A stretch of DNA of 15,675 bases, taken from assembly GCA_902761265.1 (NCBI GenBank), contig CACWJV010000080.1, positions 1 through 15,675 of the forward strand, read 5' to 3'. The notes under the pieces are model-generated. The model was not told the DNA's origin. It worked only from the letters and a program-made list of their open reading frames with translations, and searched no databases. The position numbers and the translations under genes were made by a program. Position 1 is the stretch's first letter, and the number at the start of each line of letters is the position of its first letter. This DNA is from Oscillospiraceae bacterium. Its GTDB lineage: Bacteria; Bacillota; Clostridia; Oscillospirales; Acutalibacteraceae. Positions 7,259 through 13,023 of the stretch are shown here, piece by piece.

Positions 7259-7300
7259 AGGGACAAGGGACTAGGGACAAGGGACCAGGGACTGGGGATA
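7259..7300. repeat. Heptamer array, cccttgt family in reverse orientation (agggaca units)
   Basis: The units agggaca, agggact, agggaca, agggacc, agggact and ggggata lie in a row. This is the reverse complement of the family at 1608-1639. It sits 33 bp upstream of the HD gene's TTG start, in the promoter region. Confidence 0.8.
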
Positions 7301-7309
7301 AGGTTCCAT

Positions 7310-7328
7310 AGCAGCCGAAGCGGCTGCT
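7310..7328. repeat. GC hairpin between two arrays
   Basis: The arms agcagccg (7310-7317) and cggctgct (7321-7328) pair perfectly around the 3-nt loop aag. No T-tract follows on either strand. Confidence 0.6.
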
Positions 7329-7342
7329 GCGGGCGCTGATTT

Positions 7343-7380
7343 CTTGCAATCTTGCTATCTTGTTTCTTGCCATCTTATAA
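7343..7380. repeat. Approximately 8-bp tandem repeat (cttgcaat family) at the 3' end of the HAD gene
   Basis: The units cttgcaat, cttgctat, cttgttt, cttgccat and cttataat follow one another; the last overlaps the HAD stop codon. Similar words (ttgcaatctt, tcttgcc) occur more loosely around 3948-3982. Confidence 0.6.
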
Positions 7381-8202
7381 TTCAATTCCGTGCCGTTCGA
7401 GCACAAAGCGCATCACCGCGTCTTCGTCATTGGTGCCGATCACGCCGGTGGCCTTTTCCTTGAGCAAGGGGTGCGCGTTGCCGACGGCGTAGCCCTCATC
7501 CGCCGCTTCAATCAGCGGAATATCGTTGAGATTGTCGCCGAACGCAACGATCTTGTCGGCGCCGAGCAGATGTTTGAGCTCCATTGCGCCGCTCGCTTTG
7601 GAAACGGTGTCGCACATGCCCTCGAGGAAATAGCAGTCTGTGTAGTTGTCGGCGTAAAAATTAAAGCTGATGCCGGGCAGGGCGTTCATCTCGTGATAGA
7701 GATCCTCGATCTCGTCCTTTTTATCGAGCGTCACGACATAGAGAAAGTCGCCGTTGTCGAAATGGTAGTCCGCGACCTGTTCAAAGCCTTTGTTATAAAA
7801 GTTGTCGCGCTGCGCCACATAGTTGCGCTGCGGCTCGTTGACCAGCGTTTTATACTCCACGCGCATCCGGGAATCCTTTTCAAAGTAAAGCATCGGGTTT
7901 TTGCCGTACTTTGCAAAGATCCGTTCGGCTTGTTTGCCAAGCTCCACCGGCAATGCATGGTGGCGGATCGTTTGCTTTTTGACCGGATCATAGATGCATA
8001 CGCCGTTCATCAGCACCAGCGGACAGCGCAGATCCACGTCACGAAACATCGGGATCACCGTGGCATAGGTACGCGCTGTAGCAAAAGTAAACAGCACGCC
8101 GCGGGCGGACAGCGCGTTGATGGTGCGTTTTGTAAAAGGGGAGAGGGATCCGTCGGCATGCAGCAGTGTGCCGTCGAGATCCGTCAGGTATAAGGTTTTC
8201 AT
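7375..8202 (-). CDS. HAD-superfamily IIB (Cof-type) hydrolase
   Basis: A 275-residue protein with motif I DLDGT at 8-12 (nucleophile D8, acid D10), motif II in FATAR, a motif III lysine in the SKASGAMELK stretch, and motif IV GDNLNDIPL, all in the order of Cof/YbiV-type sugar-phosphate or flavin/pyridoxal phosphatases. The central cap domain is of the C2B type by family. The substrate cannot be told. The ATG at 8202 is preferred over the upstream ATG at 8238 because AGGATGG precedes it and homologues start immediately before the DLDGT strand. It is transcribed divergently from the Nudix gene, from the promoter at 8229-8257. Confidence 0.88.
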   Translation of the reverse strand: MKTLYLTDLDGTLLHADGSLSPFTKRTINALSARGVLFTFATARTYATVIPMFRDVDLRCPLVLMNGVCIYDPVKKQTIRHHALPVELGKQAERIFAKYGKNPMLYFEKDSRMRVEYKTLVNEPQRNYVAQRDNFYNKGFEQVADYHFDNGDFLYVVTLDKKDEIEDLYHEMNALPGISFNFYADNYTDCYFLEGMCDTVSKASGAMELKHLLGADKIVAFGDNLNDIPLIEAADEGYAVGNAHPLLKEKATGVIGTNDEDAVMRFVLERHGIEL

Positions 8203-8228
8203 AGTATCCCATCCTAACTTGTCTCCAT

Positions 8229-8257
8229 AGTGTATCACGAAACGGAAAAAATGACAA
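8229..8257 (-). promoter_or_regulatory. Promoter of the HAD gene
   Basis: On the minus strand TTGTCA (8252-8257) and TACACT (8229-8234) are 17 bp apart, with a TG just before the -10, an extended -10 arrangement. Confidence 0.7.
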
Positions 8258-8272
8258 CCGTTCTTTTAAGAA

Positions 8273-8302
8273 TTGACGAGAAATTCACAAATTTGTGATA
8301 AT
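8273..8302 (+). promoter_or_regulatory. Possible upstream promoter P1 with embedded palindrome
   Basis: TTGACG and GATAAT are 18 bp apart, with TG before the -10. A perfect 14-bp palindrome, tcacaaatttgtga at 8285-8298, overlaps the spacer and the -10, as expected of an operator. It lies between the two divergent genes. Confidence 0.55.
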
Positions 8303-8358
8303 TCACTGCACCGCGCAGGGTTTTGTGCGGGTAATTGTTAAAAAATCGGGCAAACCTA

Positions 8359-8387
8359 TTGAAATCAGCAGGCCTTTTCGGTATAAT
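8359..8387 (+). promoter_or_regulatory. Main promoter P2 of the PPase-like/Nudix gene
   Basis: TTGAAA and TATAAT are separated by 17 bp. Transcription from about 8394 would give a leader of roughly 78 nt ending in AAAGGGG before the ATG at 8472. Confidence 0.8.
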
Positions 8388-8471
8388 AAGACCAACTATT
8401 CTGTGCGGCCAAAAGGATCGTCAGCATCCGTTTGAGGAGTGTAGGCTGCATTTCGTTTAAAGGGGACACAT

Positions 8472-8639
8472 ATGCTAGGAAAATTTGTCAAGGTACATGT
8501 GACCGCCCCGATGTATTCCTATAACAAGCGGTTCGGGTTCAAGTATCAGTTGAACTACGGCATTGTGGAAAACGCACGGTGCAGTGCGCGTATATTATGG
8601 GAATCAGTCACCCGGTTCGCAATTTTGACGGACGGGTGA
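8472..8639 (+). pseudogene. N-terminal fragment (PPase-like domain) of the frameshifted Nudix protein
   Basis: This 55-codon frame has a proper start: AAAGGGG, then ATG at suitable spacing, behind promoter P2. Its first 34 residues (MLGKFVKVHVTAP..., ending NYGIVEN) match the beginning of a small inorganic-pyrophosphatase-like domain that I recall from Firmicutes, in which a NYG(x)VE stretch is followed by an AYI(M/L)G strand. That next strand (QCAYIMGISHP) is present, but in the -1 frame at 8579. Adding one C after 8576 would turn the junction into ...VENAPVQCAYIMG..., a seamless join. The residues after N34 in this frame look random until the TGA at 8637. The simplest reading is a one-base deletion or sequencing error; a programmed shift is less likely. 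Confidence 0.7.
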
Positions 8640-9190
8640 TCGCCATCGTCCGCCGCAACGGCGGCAAGGGCATCGTCTGGGTTGTCGCACCGAAAAGCAC
8701 ACGGTTTATCATCCACGAGATCAAAGACGCCATCGACTTCGCCGAGGGCAAAAACGGCTATCATATCGAATGCTTTTATGAAAGCTCCTGCGGCGCCGTG
8801 GTGTTTCGCGACGACGGCCGCGAGCGCCGCTTTCTGTTGATTCGCAATAAGCGCAGCGCCCATTGGGGTTTTCCAAAAGGCCATATGGAACGCGGCGAAA
8901 GCAAGGAGCAAACCGCGATGCGCGAAGTCCGCGAGGAGACCGGGATCGACATCGAGCTGCTGCCCGATTTCAGCCGCTCGTCGGAATACACCATTCAGGG
9001 ACGGATTGAAAAAAATGTGGTGATTTTCCTGGGCAAAGCGCAGCAGACAACCATTACGCGCCAGGAAGAGGAGATCGACGAATGCGGCTGGTTCGCTTTC
9101 GGCGACGCGATGGACACACTCAACTATGACAACGACAAACGGATTTTGACGCAGGCGCACGAATACTTTACGCAGCACGCCGGCGTGTGA
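8579..9190 (+). CDS. Nudix hydrolase with remainder of N-terminal PPase-like domain (5' end cut off by frameshift)
   Basis: As it stands, a 203-residue frame from a GTG with no ribosome binding site. The true protein probably starts at 8472 and would be about 239 residues. Residues 1-60 complete the PPase-like domain (QCAYIMGISHPVRNFDG, VWVVAPKSTRF). Residues 68-195 form a Nudix fold with the box GHMERGE...REVREETGI, which keeps all catalytic glutamates. The phrase AHWGFPKGHMERGE is typical of dinucleoside-tetraphosphate (Ap4A)-type Nudix enzymes, so nucleotide housecleaning is a fair guess. The coding sequence downstream of the shift shows no decay. The stop is followed after 7 nt by the next gene's ATG, with GAGGGG overlapping the stop, so the pair forms an operon. 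Confidence 0.82.
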   Translation: MQCAYIMGISHPVRNFDGRVIAIVRRNGGKGIVWVVAPKSTRFIIHEIKDAIDFAEGKNGYHIECFYESSCGAVVFRDDGRERRFLLIRNKRSAHWGFPKGHMERGESKEQTAMREVREETGIDIELLPDFSRSSEYTIQGRIEKNVVIFLGKAQQTTITRQEEEIDECGWFAFGDAMDTLNYDNDKRILTQAHEYFTQHAGV

Positions 9191-9197
9191 GGGGATT

Positions 9198-9695
9198 ATG
9201 GCGGAATCAATTGCGCAATCTTTGATTGACCTTTTGGGCGACAAGCTGCCCGGGGAAGTGATCGTGTTTCTTATTTCGCTTTTGCCGGTGCTGGAGCTGC
9301 GCGGCGGTCTGATTGCGGCAAAGCTGCTGGGGCTGCCGGTGCTGCGTGCGTTTGTGATTTGCTTTTTAGGCAATATGCTGCCGGTACCGTTTATCCTGTT
9401 GTTTATCCGCCGGATCTTCGCGTTTTTAAAACGGTTTTCCCGCGTGGAGCGGGCGATCGACAAGCTTGAGGCCCGTTCGATCCGCAAGGCGGACAAGGTT
9501 GTCAAATACCGGTTATGGGGCCTTTTGCTGCTCGTTGCCGTTCCGCTGCCCGGTACAGGGGCGTGGACGGGCGCGCTGGTTGCGGCGCTGCTGGACATCC
9601 GGATGAAGCACGCGCTGCCTGTGATTGCCGCAGGGGTGCTGATCGCCGGCGCGATTGTGGGCGCGGTGATGTACGGGGTATTCTCATTTTTATAA
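9198..9695 (+). CDS. Small multidrug-export-type integral membrane protein (PF06695/COG2426)
   Basis: A 165-residue, very hydrophobic protein. It has the two family signatures: LPVLELRGG at 29-37 and PLPGTGAWTGALVAALL at 116-132, each at the start of a re-entrant or membrane helix, with a basic linker (about 71-106) between the halves. The internal resemblance of the two halves suggests an inverted-repeat topology of the DedA/SMR-like kind, though this is inference. The family name implies export of small toxic molecules, but direct evidence is thin. The ATG at 9198 follows GAGGGG, which overlaps the stop codon of the Nudix gene, implying coupled translation. An intrinsic terminator follows at 9708. 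Confidence 0.85.
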   Translation: MAESIAQSLIDLLGDKLPGEVIVFLISLLPVLELRGGLIAAKLLGLPVLRAFVICFLGNMLPVPFILLFIRRIFAFLKRFSRVERAIDKLEARSIRKADKVVKYRLWGLLLLVAVPLPGTGAWTGALVAALLDIRMKHALPVIAAGVLIAGAIVGAVMYGVFSFL

Positions 9696-9707
9696 GTGAA
9701 AAGAAAG

Positions 9708-9740
9708 CAGCACGTTCGGGTGAACGTGCTGTTGTTTTAT
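9708..9740 (+). terminator. Intrinsic terminator after the export gene
   Basis: A perfect 10-bp stem, cagcacgttc (9708-9717) / gaacgtgctg (9722-9731), with loop gggt, is followed by TTGTTTTAT. Confidence 0.9.
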
Positions 9741-9788
9741 ATACAGTTTACCTTTTTTTCTGTAATCGTCAATATGCGTACTTTCCGC

Positions 9789-9817
9789 TTGCATTTTTCA
9801 AAAAATTATGATACAGT
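9789..9817 (+). promoter_or_regulatory. Promoter of the structured leader
   Basis: TTGCAT (9789-9794) and TACAGT (9812-9817) are 17 bp apart. The predicted start near 9824 coincides with the first base of the long hairpin, which supports the assignment although both boxes are imperfect. Confidence 0.55.
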
Positions 9818-9823
9818 ATTAAC

Positions 9824-9998
9824 GCGAAACAAAAGTCGAAGATTCAACTTTGATACATATTTTCTTTTCATCCAGAGAACCCTTTGGAAAAAGTGCGTTC
9901 TCTCTCTGGGTGTAATGAAATATGTATATCTTGAGACTTTTGTTTCGCAGCAAATGAGAACGGCATTTTTCGGCGTCTCATTTGAGGCGCTTTTTTAT
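9824..9998 (+). ncRNA. Structured leader or small RNA: long imperfect hairpin plus antiterminator/terminator pair
   Basis: The 14-nt ends gcgaaacaaaagtc (9824-9837) and gacttttgtttcgc (9935-9948) pair perfectly. Inside, atacatattt (9853-9862) pairs with aaatatgtat (9918-9927), and ccagag (9872-9877) with ctctgg (9904-9909), making one rod of about 125 nt with an asymmetric internal loop. Then caaatgaga (9951-9959) can pair with tctcatttg (9976-9984). The latter overlaps the terminator stem at 9973-9990, so the two stems exclude each other. No T-box or known riboswitch core was recognised. The product is either a small RNA of about 175 nt or an attenuator for the DUF6809-like gene at 10016. 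Confidence 0.6.
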
Positions 9999-9999
9999 T
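9973..9999 (+). terminator. Intrinsic terminator or attenuator before the DUF6809-like gene
   Basis: The stem gcgtctc (9973-9979) / gaggcgc (9984-9990) with loop attt and one G-U pair is followed by TTTTTTATTT. The ribosome binding site of the next gene starts right after it. Confidence 0.8.
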
Positions 10000-10015
10000 T
10001 TGGGGGAGATGCAAT

Positions 10016-10327
10016 ATGAATGAGATGCTCAAAGAATTATGGTATGGCAATCTTCATCCGCAGGAGGAAATCACACGCCAAAGTCCGGTCTATCGCAAAA
10101 TGGCAAAACAAAACGAAAAGGATTGGTCTGCGTTTCTCCAAACCCTGACCGAACAGCAGCAAGCGCAGGCGCGGGCTCTGTTGGAAGATACCGATGATAT
10201 GCATGCGTATTATGCCTATCTTGCGTTTCGTTTCGGCGTTCAGATGGGGCAGGATTTTTTGTATAAACCGACGCGTGAAATGATTTTATCGGGCAAAAAG
10301 CAGAATGATTTTGTTTCAACCGATTGA
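10016..10327 (+). CDS. DUF6809-like small protein
   Basis: A 103-residue acidic/helical protein. The beginning (MLKELWYGNLHPQE) and the end (a FRFGVQMGQDFLYKPTRE segment) resemble the clostridial DUF6809 family, which usually begins LxxLYYGNIxPxE and ends with a hydrophobic GF(K/R)LGxxM helix. I recognise the pattern from memory, so the assignment is moderate. Function is unknown; such proteins occur in several copies per genome and near mobile regions. GGGGGAG precedes the ATG at 10016 and directly follows the terminator T-tract, so expression likely depends on read-through of the structured leader. The stop codon (10325-10327) lies inside the -35 box of the next gene's promoter. Confidence 0.65.
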   Translation: MNEMLKELWYGNLHPQEEITRQSPVYRKMAKQNEKDWSAFLQTLTEQQQAQARALLEDTDDMHAYYAYLAFRFGVQMGQDFLYKPTREMILSGKKQNDFVSTD

Positions 10328-10352
10328 CAACCCGCGGCCAATCTGCTATATT
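10324..10352 (+). promoter_or_regulatory. Strong promoter of the secreted-protein gene
   Basis: TTGACA and TATATT are 17 bp apart with TG before the -10. The -35 box overlaps the stop codon of the upstream gene. Confidence 0.85.
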
Positions 10353-10383
10353 TGAATTATCAAAAACAGAAAGGATGATTCTC

Positions 10384-11079
10384 ATGAAAAAAGCTATATC
10401 CGTTCTTTTGGCCGTGCTGATGGCGTTCAGTGTGCTGAGCGTTGCTGCCTTCGCCGCAGACGATGATCTGATCCTCACCGGCGACGCGCTGGACGCAGCC
10501 GTTGCCGCAGCCGCCGCCGAGCTTACCGGTGCGTCCGACAGCGCAAAAGTGACCGTGCAGTCCCGCGTGCGTCAAAACGCCGTGGCGGCAAAAGACCTTG
10601 CCAAGAGCTTTGCCAAGTACATTTTCCTCAATCCCGATAAAGTCGGCGGTCTGTCCGACGAGATCGCAAACGACGCCGATTACACCGTGACCGTGCTCGA
10701 GGGCGGCAAAAAGACCGTTTATATTTCCGTCGATCTGCGCGAGCATCCCGAAATTGCGAACCTCGATGTGTTCCGCGCCACGGTCAAAAAGCTGGCCGAC
10801 AAGCAAAACACTTATGTCCCGGCAGGGGAGGAAGGCAACTTTGATCTGATGAGCTATCAGCATATCGCGGGCGAGCTTGCGCTGCATGTGATCATTGCGG
10901 CCGCGATGAGCGCGATGGGCAGAGATGAAAGCGACGATACGCTCAATTCCTCGATGGTTGCGAATCTGAATAAAGACGAAAGCCGTTTCCCGAGCCAGCT
11001 CATTGAATTCCTCGGCAAGTTCCTGATGGACTATATCATTCGCACGATGAACTCCATCATCGGCTATCTGTTTAAATAA
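10384..11079 (+). CDS. Secreted protein of unknown function
   Basis: A 231-residue protein starting with a clear signal peptide (MKKAISVLLAVLMAFSVLSV, then AAFA before ADDD; likely cut near residue 24). The mature part is alanine-rich at first, then has an alpha/beta region containing VTVLEGGKKTVYISVDL. It ends in an amphipathic or weakly hydrophobic helix (DYIIRTMNSIIGYLF) that could touch the membrane. I do not recognise the family. No lipobox cysteine follows the signal, so it is not a lipoprotein, and no cell-wall sorting motif is visible. The ATG at 10384 follows AAAGGATG at 10370-10377 and its own consensus promoter. An intrinsic terminator lies just downstream, so it is monocistronic and probably well expressed. 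Confidence 0.8.
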   Translation: MKKAISVLLAVLMAFSVLSVAAFAADDDLILTGDALDAAVAAAAAELTGASDSAKVTVQSRVRQNAVAAKDLAKSFAKYIFLNPDKVGGLSDEIANDADYTVTVLEGGKKTVYISVDLREHPEIANLDVFRATVKKLADKQNTYVPAGEEGNFDLMSYQHIAGELALHVIIAAAMSAMGRDESDDTLNSSMVANLNKDESRFPSQLIEFLGKFLMDYIIRTMNSIIGYLFK

Positions 11080-11091
11080 GCATCCGTTTCC

Positions 11092-11119
11092 GGCCGCGTC
11101 TTGTACGCGGTCGTTTTTT
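11092..11119 (+). terminator. Intrinsic terminator after the secreted-protein gene
   Basis: The stem ggccgcgt (11092-11099) / acgcggtc (11105-11112), with one G-U pair, is followed by G and six T. Confidence 0.85.
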
Positions 11120-11207
11120 CTTTGTCTGCGGCCGTTTGATTGTTTTGATTTTGTTGAAGCTTTGTTCGTCGGCGTGCATCTGATCAAACGGACGAATTTT
11201 TGAAACC

Positions 11208-11236
11208 TTGACGAAAAAGGGAACAAGCGGTATAAT
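11208..11236 (+). promoter_or_regulatory. Promoter of the comF-xer unit
   Basis: TTGACG and TATAAT are separated by exactly 17 bp; transcription would start near 11243. Confidence 0.85.
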
Positions 11237-11264
11237 ATGTGCAACATGCTTGAAAAATGATTGT

Positions 11265-11296
11265 CAACTATACAAAATAAATGTTTTGTATAGTTG
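11265..11296 (+). promoter_or_regulatory. 13-bp inverted repeat in the comF leader
   Basis: The arms caactatacaaaa (11265-11277) and ttttgtatagttg (11284-11296) are perfectly complementary around a 6-nt loop. It lies about 20 nt after the predicted transcription start and 34 nt before the ATG. There is no T-tract. It could be an operator or an mRNA hairpin. An AT palindrome (ttataattattataa) follows before the start codon. Confidence 0.6.
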
Positions 11297-11330
11297 AGGG
11301 GATTATAATTATTATAATTTGAGTGGTTCT

Positions 11331-11993
11331 ATGAATTTTCAATCATTTTTATATCCACGTGTCTGTCCTGCGTGCGGCAAAAAGATTCCGCTTGGACGAA
11401 CGTATTGTGCATGCAGCGACAGCGATCCTAAGGTTGTTCCGCCAAATGCAAAATTGATGCAACCCGATGATCCGGTTCAGTTGCGCCATCTTTGTGCGCC
11501 GTTCTTTTATGACGGTCAGATCCGCGCACAGTTACTTGCGTTAAAGTTCCATAAACAAACGCGTTTTGTGAAACCGCTTTCTCATGCCATGGCGGAATGT
11601 GTGCTTACTTGGTTTCCGGACGTAACGTTTGATGTCGTTACGTTTGTACCTATGACACCCGCAGATATCCGAACACGGTCATTTAATCAAAGCGCTTTAC
11701 TCGCACAACGGATCGCAAAAGAACTTTTTATTGAATGCAGCGCACTGTTGGAAAAATCTAAATCCACACCGCAGCAACATACGCTTACGGTCAGCGACCG
11801 GCTGCAAAATCTTCAAAATGTGTTCCTGCCGACTTCACGCTGCAAACCCGGCTTGACGGTTTTACTGGTTGATGATATCAAAACCACAGGCACAACGTTG
11901 CTTCGTTGCATCGAAACACTTGACGGCGCCGGCATACAGGATGTCTATTGCGTTTGCGCTGCTGTGTCGTCATACCGCTCACCCGTTGATTGA
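11331..11993 (+). CDS. comF: ComF-family phosphoribosyltransferase-like protein
   Basis: A 220-residue protein. The N-terminal zinc-ribbon-like part has C12, C15, C26 and C28. The C-terminal PRTase fold has the PRPP loop VLLVDDIKTTGTTL at 177-190 and the family stretch RTRSFNQSALLAQRIA at 114-129 (usual form RGFNQxxLLA). ComF proteins act with the ComFA helicase in DNA uptake in competent bacteria and are also kept in non-competent species. The ATG at 11331 is preferred to the TTG at 11319; the ribosome binding site (GAGTGG) is weak in either case. Base composition is more AT-rich than the core genes on either side. It is probably co-transcribed with the recombinase gene 48 bp downstream. Confidence 0.85.
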   Translation: MNFQSFLYPRVCPACGKKIPLGRTYCACSDSDPKVVPPNAKLMQPDDPVQLRHLCAPFFYDGQIRAQLLALKFHKQTRFVKPLSHAMAECVLTWFPDVTFDVVTFVPMTPADIRTRSFNQSALLAQRIAKELFIECSALLEKSKSTPQQHTLTVSDRLQNLQNVFLPTSRCKPGLTVLLVDDIKTTGTTLLRCIETLDGAGIQDVYCVCAAVSSYRSPVD

Positions 11994-12009
11994 TATCCCC
12001 TGTTATAAG

Positions 12010-12026
12010 CGTGAAACTGTTTCACG
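12010..12026. promoter_or_regulatory. Palindrome before the recombinase gene
   Basis: The word cgtgaaac-t-gtttcacg is a perfect inverted repeat of 8-bp arms around one base. It sits just before the GGAAAGGAG ribosome binding site, so a protein or hairpin here could affect translation. Confidence 0.45.
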
Positions 12027-12041
12027 GAAAGGAGTGCCTTT

Positions 12042-13019
12042 ATGGCTGTCAATGACCGCGCATTATTGCCGGACCGTGTGAATGAATTCCTCAATTATCT
12101 GATCAATGTCAAAGGCTGCGGCACGCTGACTGTGGAAAGCTATGCGCGTGATTTGCGGTTGTTCTTTACGTTTCTTCTTGATAATAAGTGTGCACAGGAA
12201 CGTACGGAGACTATTACACCGCGGGACTTGCGCAAGATTGATGATGTGTTTCTTGAAACCATCACCGTGCGCGATATCTACGATTTTTTGACTTATTGCG
12301 GAACCGCACGCGGCAACAATCCGACGACACGCCGCCGCAAGTCCTCTGCCCTGCGCGGCTTTTTCAAATATGTTTGTGACAAGATGCATTATATTGACAG
12401 CAACCCGACGCTGAGTCTGGAGCTGGCCGGCGGCAAACAAAAGCTGCCGCGCTACCTGACGCTTGAGCAGTCCGAAGCGCTGCTGCAAGCGGTTGAGGGT
12501 GAAAATGCCGCCCGGGATTATTGTATTTTGACGCTGTTTCTCAACTGCGGTCTGCGCCTTGCCGAGCTTTGTGCGCTGAATCTGTCGGATATTGACCTCG
12601 AAAACCGCACGATGCGCGTGACCGGCAAGGGCAACAAACAGCGTATGCTCTATCTCAACGACGCATGCGTTGACGCGATTTTGGCCTATCTGCAGGTTCG
12701 TCCGCACGACGGCCTTCAGGGCGACGCGCGTTCTGCGTTGTTTGTCAGCCGTCTGCATAAACGGATCGGCCGACAGACGGTGCAGCTTATGGTCTACCAT
12801 TATCTCGAGAAGATCGGTCTTGACGGCCAGCACTACTCGGTTCATAAGCTGCGCCACACGGCGGCAACGCTTTTGTATCAGCACGCCAATGTGGACCCGC
12901 TTGTCCTCAAAGAGATGCTCGGACACGAAAACCTCGCCACCACACAGATCTATACCCATGTGGACAACAAGCAGGTACGCGACGCGATCGAGCACAATCC
13001 GCTGAATAAAAAGCGCTAA
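12042..13019 (+). CDS. Tyrosine recombinase, XerC/XerD-like
   Basis: A 325-residue protein with the SAM-like N-terminal DNA-binding domain (about 10-120) and the catalytic domain with all expected residues: R172 in CGLRLAEL, K196 in GKGNKQR, H268 and R271 in HKLRH, H295 in LGHEN, and nucleophile Y304 in IYTHV. Length and sequence fit the chromosomal Xer group, which resolves chromosome dimers at dif sites, better than phage integrases, but an element recombinase of Xer type is possible. Its location behind comF, and not beside an attachment site, favours a housekeeping or domesticated role. GGAAAGGAG precedes the ATG at 12042. It ends 4 bp from the end of the convergent SpoIIM-like gene, with no terminator between. 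Confidence 0.9.
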   Translation: MAVNDRALLPDRVNEFLNYLINVKGCGTLTVESYARDLRLFFTFLLDNKCAQERTETITPRDLRKIDDVFLETITVRDIYDFLTYCGTARGNNPTTRRRKSSALRGFFKYVCDKMHYIDSNPTLSLELAGGKQKLPRYLTLEQSEALLQAVEGENAARDYCILTLFLNCGLRLAELCALNLSDIDLENRTMRVTGKGNKQRMLYLNDACVDAILAYLQVRPHDGLQGDARSALFVSRLHKRIGRQTVQLMVYHYLEKIGLDGQHYSVHKLRHTAATLLYQHANVDPLVLKEMLGHENLATTQIYTHVDNKQVRDAIEHNPLNKKR

Positions 13020-13023
13020 CAGA

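Noticed and set aside
7390..8193. Open frame of 267 codons on the plus strand
   Set aside because: It is fully antisense to the HAD gene, which has all its motifs; this is a shadow.
8560..8582. Programmed -1 ribosomal frameshift in the PPase-like/Nudix gene
   Set aside because: The nearest run (ggaaaac in gtg gaa aac) does not fit the X XXY YYZ slippery heptamer in the zero frame, and no clear stimulatory structure follows at the right distance. A missing base is the simpler explanation.
9824..9948. 6S RNA identity for the long rod-shaped RNA
   Set aside because: The size of the transcript and rod shape fit, but there is no large symmetric central bubble and the rod closes well before the terminator. 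Without a covariance match the name is not justified.
9824..9998. T-box leader
   Set aside because: No T-box core sequence (AGGGUGGNACCGCG-like) is present, and the downstream gene is not an amino-acid or aminoacyl-tRNA gene.
12010..12030. parS (ParB/Noc) site
   Set aside because: The halves gtgaaac and gtttcac are arranged in the opposite order from parS (tgtttcac-gtgaaaca), and only one half matches in each direction.
12042..13019. Phage or integrative-element integrase linked to the VapE gene
   Set aside because: They are more than 10 kb apart with housekeeping-type genes between. The recombinase is of Xer type and no attachment-site repeat or tRNA gene was seen near it.
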